DNA of 64,000 bases from Molanna angustata. Lineage: Eukaryota; Arthropoda; Insecta; Trichoptera; Molannidae. Shown one piece after another: positions 32,848 through 44,175 of the stretch. The stretch is taken from contig OY754986.1 in NCBI GenBank assembly GCA_963576475.1, positions 11,817,321 through 11,881,320 on the forward strand. The letters are read 5' to 3'. The notes under the pieces are model-generated. The model ran no database searches. It was not told the DNA's origin and saw nothing but the letters and a program-made list of their open reading frames with translations. Every line of letters starts with the position of its first letter. The stretch's first letter is position 1. The position numbers and the translations under genes are program-made.

Positions 32848-33590
32848 ATAGTACGTATAGTTGAAGAATAAGTACCAAAATATAAACCCATAAATACAAA
32901 TTATTTAATATTTTAAGATATTTGGTTTTCTATACAACACATACATATATCTAGGTATGTATGTATGTCAAGATAGGATAGTATGGAGGTCAGTCCTTTG
33001 ATCCTTCCCAGAATATGAAAACAGAATGATGGTATGTATGTATGTATGTTTGGAGATTTAAGTATCAAACTATTAAGTCTTCTTACATATTGTGTGTAGG
33101 CTACTGGCATACAAATTGTATGAAGCAATGTCGTCACTAAATTCAATTTTTATAAAAATTGTTAAAAAAATTTGAGATGTGCTAATACAATGTTAATATT
33201 TTTTATAGAAAATTAAATTATCTAGTTCGGGTGTTTCGGCTTTTTTCGATATTTTTAAAAGATTTGGAAATATAGGCAGTTAAACTCATAAATTTATCAT
33301 AAAAAAAATATTTTTCTTAATAAAAAATGTTTGAGAAACCCTGGATTTTTTTTTAAAAAATTTAATTTGAGATTATTTATTTGTCTATGTTTATACCAAT
33401 TTTCAGCGTTCTAGCTTTTATGGTTTCTGAGATATAAGGATAAATAAATCAAAAATTCAAAAGTTGATAACCCCTGACTCAAATGAAAATTAACAATTCT
33501 GAGTATAAAAGTTTTGTAGGCCTATAACTGTTTATATATTCTGAAAATTTGGGCTCTGTAAATTGAACGGATCAAAAGTTATAAGGGGGA

Positions 33591-33596
<6 letters not shown>

Positions 33597-33641
<45 letters not shown>
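33597..33641. repeat. CA microsatellite inside family A
   Basis: An almost pure (CA)n directly after the A word TTATAAGGGGGACACAC. The same position carries (CA)n in the other long A copies. Confidence 0.95.
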
Positions 33642-33644
<3 letters not shown>

Positions 33645-33784
33645 CTCACATAAAATGATCTACTCCGAATTCTAAGTAAATCCATGTACGGGAACATATA
33701 TTCTGCGAGGCCTCTAGTTGGTGTTATTAGCATGCAAAAAGTCCACTACGCTATACAAAATGTTCCTTCTAGTGATGAGCAAAT

Positions 33785-33950
33785 GCAAGACCAAGACCAA
33801 GACCGGGGTGGTCTTGGTCTTGGTCTTGGTCTTGCACCCGCGGTCTTGGTCTTGGTCTTGCGTTTACAAGTATAGTCTTGGTCTTGGTCTTGGTCTTGCA
33901 TACATAGTCTTGGTCTTGGTCTTGGTCTTGCAGCAAGAGTCTTGCAAGTC
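33785..33950. repeat. GGTCTT hexamer array, left end of the hAT-like segment
   Basis: Tandem GGTCTT broken by CTTGCACCCGC, GCGTTTACAAGTATA and similar short spacers. The first two units are in inverse orientation (AAGACC), making a fold-back at the extreme end. Confidence 0.9.
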
Positions 33951-34429
33951 TTGCACTTTTATGAGTAGGTAAAGTAGGTACATATTCGATTTTTTTAATA
34001 AAACCTAAATTTTCCTTAAAGTAAACATGTTATATAATTTTAGGTACCTATCAAACATATATAATCTAAGATCAAATTATTACAATTTTTGGAAAAAAAA
34101 AATCACCAAACTATGAAATATCGTTTATATGTCGTCTTGAAATTTCTGTATTTTTATAACTTTTCATATAATGTTGTTATTCTAGTTATAAAAATAAAAA
34201 ATGAAATACAAACATGTTGAAGAATTTAAGATCCATAACGTCGATGTATAAGCTGAAGTGAATCAAAACTAAAATCATTGTCTGAATATAATAAATCTTT
34301 CAAAGATTATTCTTATGAAAATATCTAACAACATATTTTTCTAGTCATGAACATTGATGCCAATAATTATATAAGTCCTCTCCCTAAAATTATAATAATA
34401 TACAAATAAATACAAGGAAACTATCAGAC

Positions 34430-35190
34430 ATGCGATAGTATGTTTAGTTAAAGAATACGCACAGAAATAGAAACCCCTAAATACAAACAATTGAATATTT
34501 TAAGATATTTTGTACTCTATACAAAACATGTAGGTATGTATGTCAAGATAGGGTAGTATGGAGAGGTCAGTCCTTCCTTCTTACCCAGAATATGAAAACA
34601 GTTTGATGGTATGTATTTATTTTGAAGATTAAGTATCAAACTATTTAGTTACCTTAGATCAATGATATTATATTTCATTGCCTTATAATATAGGTATTGT
34701 GTATAGGTCACTGCCACACAATTTTTATGAAATGTCGTCACTAAACTTTTATTACAAAAATTGTTAAATTTTGAGATGCCTTACAAATTGTATGAAAAGA
34801 TGTCGTCACTAAATTCAATTTTTATAAAAAATGTTAAAAAACATTACATACAAAATGAATATGTCCTTGCTAAACAAGTACATATATATGTATCTTCCTA
34901 CTTTCCCTAAAATAAGCATAAATGCTTATGCTATAGGTGAAAGAAAACGTTCAAGGCAGGATTCGAACTGACAACCACTGGATTACTAGCCCAGCACGCT
35001 AACCGCTCTGCCATCGACCCATCTAATAATAATCTATTTATATAACATCTATGCTGAGTAGCCTCTAAGTAGACTTTTTTTACTCCAAAGTTGAAAAAAA
35101 CACGAAAAATATAGACCTGGCATACAAATCTCGCGTATCATCGCTTGATATGTTAAGAGAATAAATTCCCTTAAACAAATCGACAGTTGT
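34430..35190 (+). repeat. Family A copy, split by SINE family 1
   Basis: Runs from a diverged A head through GAATATGAAAACAGTTTGAT and ATGTCGTCACTAAATTC to 34847, then resumes after the SINE with GTAGCCTCTAAGTAGACTTT, ATATAGACCTGGCATACAAA and AAATCGACAGTTG. The middle part of A is deleted. Confidence 0.8.
34848..35034 (-). mobile_element. SINE family 1, copy in inverse orientation
   Basis: On the minus strand: AGATGGGTCGATGGCAGAGC head, anticodon-arm segment CTGGGCTAGTAATCCAGTGG, box B AGTTCGAATCC, then CTATAGCATAAGCATTTATG, TAGGGAAAGTAGGAAGATAC and the AAGGACATATTCATTTT end. Confidence 0.88.
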
Positions 35191-36329
35191 TGTTGGAAAA
35201 TAAAAAAAAAATAAAATATTTATTAATGTGTGTTTTAAGTTTGATACGTACTCTTAAATTGTGTCTCATGTGTTACATGCAACTCGTGAAATAATGAATA
35301 TACCTTCCAACTTACTTGAATGATAGATATTTATGTAGGTATAATATTATATCATGTCAAAACTCGCACAGAAACATATACCTACGTCCTACACAGGATG
35401 TTAAAATATGAACCGTGCCAGATTCAAAATGTCTTATATCGTGCAAAATCATGCAAACATATACTTTTATGATACAATCATAAATGTTATGTTTGTCTAA
35501 CGGCGGCGTAACACAAGAGAAGTACTAATCCTTTCTTTGACATACATACCGCTCGTTCAGAGCCGAGTGCCGTGTTTTTTTTTATTAATAATTGATTTTA
35601 TTTTATTTCCTTGTATGGTAAATTTAATTAATCATTTTTTTATTGTTTAATTAAAATAATGTGCATCTATTATTAAAAGTGGAAAAAATGTTATGCTTTT
35701 AGAAAATTGGCTTTTTCAATCTAACTTCATACAAAGATTTCTTAAATTTGTATGTACCTACTAGTGATCATCCAATGGTCAAACAATCATACGTAATTCA
35801 TTAGATTTTTAAGTTTGAAAGTCATTGAGGTTCTTTTTGTCAAAGAGTATACCTCTATATTGCTTATGTATGTATATACATAGGTACCCTCTTCTATTGG
35901 TACCCTATATAATATTAATTAAATTACATTCTTTTACAAATACATCATTAGAGTACGTGTTGTTTGCCTTAAGTACTTACTGTTTATTAAATATTGTTTC
36001 ACAGTAGATATTATGTATTTTTACTTAACATGGTTGAACCACTGCGTTTGACATTGGCAATATGAACGTAAAAAATCAATGGTTTGATGTGAAATATTTT
36101 TATCTCTTATTTTTATGAAGGTGATATAGTGCGGAGTTATGAATTTGAAATTTTTAAGGGTATTCTTTTTATTGCAGATTATTAACTAGTATCATGGTGA
36201 GATTGTATTCTGAAAGGATTACTTTACAAAAATACAAAATTTAGGTATTCATACTAATAAGAAAATCTAAACACTTAAAAATATATACATGCATACATAC
36301 ATACCCATATATACATAGATACATAATAT
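35191..36329. other. No gene; short pieces of A and N
   Basis: 35263-35290 is the inverse of the A head (TCTCATGTGTTACATGCAAC), and 36110-36220 matches an internal N segment. The remainder is AT-rich and unassigned. Confidence 0.5.
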
Positions 36330-36455
36330 TCCAACTGTCGACACGTTCAAGAGAATATATTTATCTTAATGAATCGTCAGTATTAAGAGAATTTTATGCC
36401 AGGTCTATATCTTTCATGTTTTTTCAACTTTGAAGTCAAAAAACACCAACTTAGA
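36330..36455 (-). repeat. Family A tail fragment, inverted
   Basis: TTCCAACTGTCGACACGTTC, AAGAGAATA, GCCAGGTCTATATCTTTCAT and TGAAGTCAAAAAACACCAAC match the A tail on the minus strand. Confidence 0.75.
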
Positions 36456-36674
36456 GGCTTAGTGTGTCTGTGTGTGTCCCTTATATGTATATTTAATGCT
36501 TTGTTTGCATATTCATTCAATCGATAAAATAAATAGGTACATTATTATGTTTTTCTAATTGACTGTGATGAATATTTTTATATGTATTGTGTATAATTGT
36601 AATTGTAAATGGCCTTCGGCAGTATTATTCGTATTAAAATTAAATAGTTGTAACGTGCTCCATAGGAATGGTAT

Positions 36675-36800
36675 TTTCAAAGTTGAAAAAACCATGAAAA
36701 ATATAGATCTGGCATACATATCTCGCACGTCTTCGATTGAAACTTTTATCGGTCTGTTAATAGAAATAAATTCTCTTGAACAAATCGAAATTTGGAAAAC
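36675..36800 (+). repeat. Family A tail fragment
   Basis: AAAGTTGAAAAAACCATGAA, AAATATAGATCTGGCATACA, AATTCTCTTGAACAAATCGA. With 36330-36455 it forms an inverted pair about 220 bp apart. Confidence 0.7.
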
Positions 36801-37271
36801 ATTAAATAAAATAATTAATTGTATTTACTTTATGCACAAGGTAAAGTACCTACACTTGCAACGCCTCTGAGTACGTTTGTTTACATCGGCCAAAATTATT
36901 GTCTCGAAGAATAATATTATTTTATTCTTTTACACACCGCGGTCAAATATGACATTTGCGCTAGTAATGATAAGAGTTATTTTTGCATCACGTAAACGTA
37001 ATATGAGACAATTTGAATCTGAGATGTTGACTTCCTGTGTATACACGCACGTGTTCATAGTATAAAAAATATTTGTATTTTAAACCGATATGTAAATTTC
37101 ATTCTTAAAGAAGTACCTACCTAGAAATTACATTTTGGTAACTACACCTATTTATTATTATGAATTCATTTAACAATGAAACAAAATTATTTAAATTATA
37201 AATTATTTTTATACCATTTTTATAAAATGATGTCATAAAATTCGATCTTTGTATGTTATTTTAAACCATAC
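36801..37271. other. No recognisable feature
   Basis: AT-rich DNA without an assigned repeat. Confidence 0.35.
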
Positions 37272-38262
37272 TACTAGTTGCATGTAACACATGAGATCCA
37301 ACTGTCGATAGCGATAGTACCTACATATGTATAGTTGAAGAATAAGTACCTACCAAACTATAAACCCAAAAATCAAAATTATTGAATATTTTAAGATATT
37401 TTGTTTTACATACAACACATGTAGGTATGTATGTCAATAAAGGATAGTGTGGAGGTCAGTCCTTTTTCCTACCCGGAATATGAAACCAGCATGATGGTAT
37501 GTATGTATGTTTGGAGATTTAAGTATCAAACTATTAAGTCTTCTTAAATATTGTGTATAGGCGACTGCCATACAAATTGTATGAAGCGATGTCGTAAATT
37601 TTTATAAAAATTGTTAAAAAAAAAATGGAGATGTAATACTACAATGCTAATGAGGTGTTTCGGCTTTTTGCGATATTTTTAAAAATTATGGAAATATAGG
37701 CAGTTAAACACATAAATTTGTCATAAAAAATATATTAAAAAAGAAACTCTGTAATTTTTGAGATTTTGTATTTGTCTATATTCATACCAATTTTCAGCGT
37801 TCTAGCTTTTATGCTTTCTGAGATATATGGAAAAATAAAGTGAAAATTCAAAAGTTGATAACTCCTGACTGAAACAAAAATTCAAAATTCTGAGTATAAC
37901 AGTTTTGTAGGCCTATTACTGTTTATATACTCTGAAATTTTCGGCTCTGTGAATTGAGCGGATCAAAAGTTAATACGGGACACACACACACACACACACA
38001 CACCCTCACACACACACATACACACACACACACACACATACACACACACAGACTCACGAAATGTTCTACTCCGAATTATGAGTAAATCCGTCTACGGAAC
38101 ATATATGCTGCGAAGCCTCTATGTTGGTGTTTTTTGACTTCAAAGTTGGAAACACCGTGAAAAATATAGACCCTGCATACAATCTCGCGTATCTTGAATT
38201 TAAACTGCCTCTTCCTTCAAGAGAATTTCATTCCCTTAAACGAATCGACAGTTGGATAAGTC
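37272..38262 (+). repeat. Family A, nearly complete copy
   Basis: The best reference copy in the window. Head TTGCATGTAACACATGAG, left TIR ATCCAACTGTCGAT, all internal landmarks, CA microsatellite 37980-38051, then CCGAATTATGAGTAAATCCG and right TIR ATCGACAGTTGGAT (38247-38260 region). About 1 kb and non-coding. The 14-bp inverted ends suggest a DNA-transposon derivative. Confidence 0.88.
37980..38051. repeat. CA microsatellite inside family A
   Basis: (CA)n with CCCT and AT interruptions at the same internal position as in the other A copies. Confidence 0.95.
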
Positions 38263-38317
38263 ATTTACTGTCGTTCCAATGCAATTTCTATGAGTAATAT
38301 GTCAACATATTGAAAAA

Positions 38318-38518
38318 ATGCAAGACCGCAAGAGTCTTGCATTTAAGTCTTGCAAGACTCTTGGTCTTGCAAGCATGGTCTTGTTCTTGGTCTTGGTCTT
38401 GCGTACCTGGTCTTGGTCTTGTTCTTGCAGTGAAGTATGTGGTCTTGGTCTTGGTCTTGCAAAAAATGCAAGACCAAGACCAAGACTGCAAGACTTGCAA
38501 GACTTTTGCTCATCACTA
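38318..38518. repeat. GGTCTT hexamer array, right end of the hAT-like segment
   Basis: CTTGCAAGACTCTTGGTCTT and repeated GGTCTT or GTTCTT units, closing with AAGACCAAGACCAAGACTGC and TTTTGCTCATCACTA. The strong self-complementarity is typical of this terminus. Confidence 0.9.
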
Positions 38519-38526
38519 GTTCCTTC

Positions 38527-38605
38527 GTACACGCATCTTAGATTTTAACTGCCCCTTCCTTCAATAAAATTTCATTCTCTTGAACGAATCGACAGTTGGA
38601 TTATG
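38527..38605 (+). repeat. Family A tail continuing from 33769
   Basis: GTACACGCATCTTAGATTTT, AACTGCCCCTTCCTTC and GAACGAATCGACAGTTGGAT complete the A copy cut at 33769. Confidence 0.8.
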
Positions 38606-39073
38606 TATTCGTGCCATCATTTCATGTTCAAAATGGGGTAGATAGAGAAATGCTGTCAACAGTTTTTGGTCTTTGAATTGTTTTGTATATGTAATTAATT
38701 GTACTTTGTTATGGCTGTTTTGTTTACATTGAAATATAATAAAAATAAAATTAAAACCAAATGACAAACATCTATGGTCTACATATATGTTTTATACATA
38801 AATACAATAAAAGACCCAGAATTTTTTGAAAATATGCATAACCGTTTTCTTGAAAATGTACATTTTTTTTGATAATCAATATTTTCTCAAAGTACTTTGA
38901 TGTAATGTTTAAATTTCACAAAGAATGAACTTTATCCTTTGTTTGATGTATGAGCGATTCTAGAATTTTCTGTAGACATTTTAGTGCGACGATTTCGTTG
39001 GATCTAAAACCTACTTATGTTATTAGGCGAAAAACAAAGCCTCGAAAAAAACACATTTCGACGTTGCTTATGA
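38606..39073. other. No recognisable feature
   Basis: AT-rich sequence with no repeat match in the window. Confidence 0.35.
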
Positions 39074-39226
39074 AGTTATTGTCGAAGCGGTCGTAAATTG
39101 CCGAAAGAATTTATTCACGACAGCGCCGCGGACGCGTTTAGAGTAATCTCTGACTATGAAGATTTTGATAGAATTGAAGAGTGTTGGCATTTACACAATG
39201 ACAAAGAGAAAGAGAGAAAAGTCTGA
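39074..39226 (+). CDS. Short unassigned coding-like frame
   Basis: A 50-codon frame ends at a TGA at 39224: SYCRSGRKLPKEFIHDSAAD, AFRVISDYEDFDRIEECWHL, HNDKEKERKV. It is locally GC-richer, with an acidic/aromatic middle and a basic tail, unlike the lysine/isoleucine/asparagine-rich noise of this window. It lacks an ATG and has a stop just upstream, so if real it is a terminal exon or a fragment of a broken gene or element. I do not recognise the family. Confidence 0.25.
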   Translation, partial: SYCRSGRKLPKEFIHDSAADAFRVISDYEDFDRIEECWHLHNDKEKERKV

Positions 39227-39614
39227 TGGGTTTAACGTCGTACGAGACAAATCTCCGAACAGAATTATTATTTGAGTCAAAATGTATGTTAATATTTATT
39301 CCTTCTTTAGAATAGAGGTTTTTTCCTACAGAGGAATGAATATACCTATTATCAGTATAGAGCTAAATATGGATGAAATGTGTGATCCGTTCAGCAGATA
39401 GAAGACCTTTATTTGATTGGATTTTTTCTTAAACGTCGTTTGTCTAACCTAGGTAGGTATTTGTCGTGATCTTGTATTTCGAGATACGGTCATGGTCTTT
39501 CATACTTGATTGAATCTTGGTGTTTGTATTGCAGGTATTGTAAATTTTACAATTAATTACAATGAAATATGACAAAAAACGCCAAATCATAGTATAATGT
39601 TAATAGTTTTAGTC

Positions 39615-40353
39615 AATTTCTTACGATATAATTGAGATAGTTTGTAGTTAATTGGTAACGTTTTAAATGAGATAGTTCATAGTTAATTGGTAACATTTTA
39701 ATTGAGATAATTCGTAGTTAATTGCTAACGTTTTATTTGAGATAGTTTGTAGTTAATTAGTAACGTTTTAAATGAGATATTTCTTAGTTAATTAGTAACG
39801 TTTTAATTGAGATAATTCGTAGTTAATTGGTAACGTTTTAATTGAGATAATTCGTAGTTAATTGCTAACGTTTTAATTGAGATAGTTCGTAGTTAATTGG
39901 TAACGTTTTCATTTAGATAGTACGTAGTTAATTGCTTACGTTTTAATTGAGATAGTTCGTAGTTAATTGGTAACGTTTTCATTTAGATAGTACGTAGTTA
40001 ATTGCTTACGTTTTATTTGAGATAGTTTGTAGTTAATTGGTAACGTTTTAAATGAGATAGTTCATAGTTAATTGGTAACATTTTAATTGAGATAATTCGT
40101 AGTAAATTGCTAACGTTTTATTTGAGATAGTTTGTAGTTAATTAGTAACGTTTTAAATGAGATAGTTCGTAGTTAATTGGTAACGTTTTAATTGAGATAA
40201 TTCGTAGTTAATTGGTAACGTTTTAATTGAGATAATTCGTAGGTAATTGCTAACGTTTTAATTGAGATAGTTCGTAGTTAATTGGTAACGTTTTAATTGA
40301 GATAGTACGTAGTTAATTGGTAACGTTTTCATTTAGATAGTACGTAGTTAATT
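39615..40353. repeat. Minisatellite, 35-bp unit, about 21 copies
   Basis: Unit: AACGTTTTAATTGAGATAAT plus TCGTAGTTAATTGGT, with variants (AAATGAGATAG, CATTTAGATAGTACG, GCTAACG). Some blocks of several units repeat as groups (for example the CATTTAGATAGTACG-containing pair near 39905-40015 and again near 40328), so duplication has also occurred at a multi-unit level. Confidence 0.93.
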
Positions 40354-40385
40354 TTAAATAAAAAATATTGAGATTATAAAATTTT

Positions 40386-40640
40386 GCGACATATCAAGAC
40401 TCTTGCATTAAGGGTCGTATTACAAGAGTTATTTGAGAAAAAGGTAAGGTCCCGTACTGCGATAATACTGCTAACGGGACCTCAACTTTTTTTTCATTAT
40501 TTTTAAATAGCTTCCGTAATACGACCCTAAGTCTTGCAAAGCATAAGTCTTGGTCTTGCACCTGGTCTTGGTCTTGTGAGTTTGGCAAGACCAAGACTGC
40601 AAGACTTGCAAGACTTTTACTCATTACTACTAGTCTAACC
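40386..40640. mobile_element. Third GGTCTT-type hAT-like element, interrupted by a MITE
   Basis: CAAGACTCTTGCATT at the left and AAGTCTTGCAAAGCATAAGT, CTTGGTCTTGCACCTGGTCT on the right, ending GCAAGACTTGCAAGACTTTT and ACTCATTACTACTAG. These match the right terminal array at 38318-38518. It is split by the 116-bp MITE at 40412-40527. The left terminus was not found. Confidence 0.75.
40412..40527. mobile_element. 116-bp PIF/Harbinger-like MITE
   Basis: The ends GGGTCGTATTAC and GTAATACGACCC are exact inverses. TAA is duplicated at 40409-40411 and 40528-40530. The uninterrupted sequence at about 38338-38352 (TTGCATTTAAGTCTTGC) shows the empty site. TWA-type 3-bp target duplication with GGG-starting TIRs is the PIF/Harbinger pattern. 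Non-coding. Confidence 0.85.
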
Positions 40641-40644
40641 AGCG

Positions 40645-40818
40645 TCCAAATTCCGGTCAAACTGTGAAATCAAAACCCTCATGATTACCCATGGATATAA
40701 TTATAAAATGGAGTTATATAATATCTTAAGACATTTTAGAACTCCATATAATAACTATATCCATGAAATGGGTAATCATGAGGGTTTTGATTTCACAGAC
40801 TGACCGTTCTTGCCCCCC
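40645..40818. mobile_element. Foldback MITE family G, copy 2
   Basis: GTGAAATCAAAACCCTCATG, ATTACCCATGGATATAATTA and the inverse TAATCATGAGGGTTTTGATT, TCAC form long arms around GAACTCCATATAATA/ TATAAAATGGAGTT. Outer flank TTGCCCCCC as in the other copies. Confidence 0.85.
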
Positions 40819-41129
40819 AGAACAAGGCTTTTGGACTTGCATACTTGCATTTTAAGTCTAGATAAGTTTTTGATAATTTTACATATAAAAACAACTACCA
40901 ATAAAAATAATTTATGTACTTTAGGTGTGATAGATCTTGTTTTTTGTGTATAAAACATTATATTGAAAACACAGTTTTTATTTTAAGTACGACCTTGACT
41001 TTCTTACTATTTGATCTTATGTGCCATTAAAAGTTCATACATACAGTTGTCACTCTGGGTTCTCACATTAATATTACAGAATGTGTGTATTTTTTTCATG
41101 GCTCCTTGGGGTATTTCGCGTTATTCCTC
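40819..41129. other. No recognisable feature
   Basis: AT-rich DNA before the 80-bp array. Confidence 0.35.
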
Positions 41130-42094
41130 CCTCGTGATCCGATATGTATTATTAAGGCAGGCAGGTAAATAATTCATACATGACATACCGATATCATAGA
41201 AACTTCCTCGTGATCCGATATGTATTATTAAGGCAGGCAGGTAAATATGTAATTCATACATGACATACCGATATCATAGAAACTTCCTCGTGATCCGATA
41301 TGTATTATTAAGGCAGGCAGGTAAATATGTAATTCATACATGACATACCGATATCATAGAAACTTCCTCGTGATCCGATATGTATTATTAAGGCAGGCAG
41401 GTAAATATGTAATTCATACATGACATACCGATATCATAGAAACTTCCTCGTGATCCGATATGTATTATTAAGGCAGGCAGGTAAATATGTAATTCATACA
41501 TGACATACCGATATCATAGAAACTTCCTCGTGATCCGATATGTATTATTAAGGCAGGCAGGTAAATATGTAATTCATACATGACATACCGATATCATAGA
41601 AACTTCCTCGTGATCCGATATGTATTATTAAGGCAGGCAGGTAAATATGTAATTCATACATGACATACCGATATCATAGAAACTTCCTCGTGATCCGATA
41701 TGTATTATTAAGGCAGGCAGGTAAATATGTAATTCATACATGACATACCGATATCATAGAAACTTCCTCGTGATCCGATATGTATTATTAAGGCAGGCAG
41801 GTAAATATGTAATTCATACATGACATACCGATATCATAGAAACTTCCTCGTGATCCGATATGTATTATTAAGGCAGGCAGGTAAATATGTAATTCATACA
41901 TGACATACCGATATCATAGAAACTTCCTCGTGATCCGATATGTATTATTAAGGCAGGCAGGTAAATATGTAATTCATACATGACATACCGATATCATAGA
42001 AACTTCCTCGTGATCCGATATGTATTATTAAGGCAGGCAGGTAAATATGTAATTCATACATGACATACCGATATCATAGAAACTTCCTCGTGAT
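41130..42094. repeat. Satellite array, 80-bp unit, 12 copies, near-identical
   Basis: Units start at 41130, 41206 and every 80 bp to 42006, with a partial unit at 42086. Words: CCTCGTGATCCGATATGTAT, TATTAAGGCAGGCAGGTAAA, TATGTAATTCATACATGACA, TACCGATATCATAGAAACTT. The first unit lacks 4 bp. I see no substitution among the other eleven. Internal palindromic words (ATTCATACATGACATACC, GGCAGGCAGG) give it modest structure. The homogeneity implies very recent amplification, or a collapse/expansion artefact of assembly. Confidence 0.95.
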
Positions 42095-43071
<977 letters not shown>

Positions 43072-43394
43072 AAAATAATTAATTATATATTTCTTGTATA
43101 TTATTGTGAGTGTACTGCTCTCTACAATCATATAGGAGAATATTATTTTTTAATAATTTCACCTAAATTATAAAGGAAATTTAAGGAATCATATAAAATT
43201 TGATTTAACTTTAAAATGAAAATCCCTATATTTATGTTTTAAATACAAGGCTCCTCTCTCAACGCGATTTCTGAACTCTATCGAGAGAGTATCAACGTAT
43301 GTATGTACATATTTAATTTCAAATGTGAAATGTGAAATATTAAAATTGTAAAAGAACAAAAATGAATTAATCTGCTGTGATTTTGTTGTGGCAC
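43072..43394. other. No recognisable feature
   Basis: AT-rich DNA between the microsatellite and repeat Q. Confidence 0.35.
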
Positions 43395-43600
43395 AGTAGA
43401 ATAGTGATTCCACTTATTTCGGTTATCATTCGGGTGAGTCCCGCAAGACAATGAGGAAAACTGCCCATTCTGAATATAGTGCGACGGGATTAGTGTGTGG
43501 GCGTAGGTATGTGTCGTGCTTCATTTCATAAGGTTACTCATACCTGCAAATCTGTCGCTGGTTACCCCACACTGTGGTATATGTCGTGATAGTATGTATG
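43395..43600 (+). repeat. Repeat Q, copy 2
   Basis: GATTCCACTTATTTCGG, GTGAGTCCCGCAAGACAATG, TGCCCATTCTGAATATAGTG, TGTGTGGGCGTAGG and ATCTGTCGCTGGTTACCCCA, CACTGTGG: the most complete plus-strand copy. Confidence 0.7.
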
Positions 43601-44061
43601 TATCTATGTATGTATTAAATAAATAAAAATCATAAATTCACATACACACTTAAAATTTTAATGGTCATCCAATTAGGTATAGATATATAGAATATAATTA
43701 ATTCATATCGATCTCGCCTTTTTATGTAAAAATTTAAATAATTTTCCTCGAACGAACACAAATATCAATTAGATAGCTGAAAACAAAATTGATTAATAAA
43801 ACTTTTAAGAAAAATTACCATTTTTTTATAAATTTGCCTTCCGATATGTTTCCTGGAATTTATAAGGAATTACAATCAATGACATTATTTCGTTTTCTTT
43901 ATTGAACCCAATTAATAAAAATATATTTTTTATTCTTTTTACGAAAATATTTACCTCGAGGCGTTTTATTTGATTGTATTAAAAAAACGGATAATTATAA
44001 CGAAACAAGGTTAAATTTAAATTATTGAATAGCACATTGGGTATCATAAACGAACACACTA
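43601..44061. other. No recognisable feature
   Basis: AT-rich sequence without a repeat match. Confidence 0.35.
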
Positions 44062-44175
44062 TACCCCGTATTTAGTAATGTAGATTTTAGACATACGGTC
44101 TTATTTCAGCGTTATAAAATATCATCTTGGACTTGGATAGGAACGTACTTATTGTGATATCTGGTACTTTTAGTA
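44062..44175. mobile_element. Partial copy of foldback element I
   Basis: TATACCCCGTATTTAGTAAT, GTAGATTTTAGACATACGGT, CTTATTTCAGCGTTATAAAA and GGATAGGAACGTACTTATTG match the left arm of 62136-62525. It is internally deleted, and the right arm is gone. Confidence 0.8.

Larger units (their letters stand above)
32435..33769 (+). repeat. Family A long copy, split by repeat B and truncated by a hAT-like insertion
   Basis: Starts with the A head (TTGCATGTAACACATGAG, ATCCAACTGTCGAT), resumes after repeat B at 32848, and runs through all A landmarks, including the internal CA microsatellite at 33597-33641. It breaks at 33769 within GTTCCTTC. The A sequence continues at 38527 (GTACACGCATCTTAG, GAATCGACAGTTGGAT), beyond the 4.75-kb segment. 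Confidence 0.88.
33770..38518. mobile_element. 4.75-kb segment with hAT-like ends and 8-bp TSD
   Basis: The left end TAGTGATGAGCAAA and right end TTTGCTCATCACTA are inverted. GTTCCTTC occurs exactly at 33762-33769 and 38519-38526, and the empty site (…ATGTTCCTTCGTACACG) is seen in other A copies. Both termini consist of iterated GGTCTT/AAGACC hexamers plus CTTGCAAGACT words. 8-bp TSD and TAGTG-type TIRs are hAT features. There is no transposase frame. The interior is filled with three or four A pieces and a SINE, so it is either a grown non-autonomous element or two related insertions. The exact TSD favours one. Confidence 0.75.

Noticed and set aside
33684..38548. Open frames rich in L-G-L-G, W-S-W-S and D-Q-D-Q
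   Set aside because: They are translations of the GGTCTT hexamer arrays in different frames and have no independent support.
39615..42094. CRISPR array
   Set aside because: The units are contiguous tandem repeats without unique spacers, and the genome is eukaryotic.
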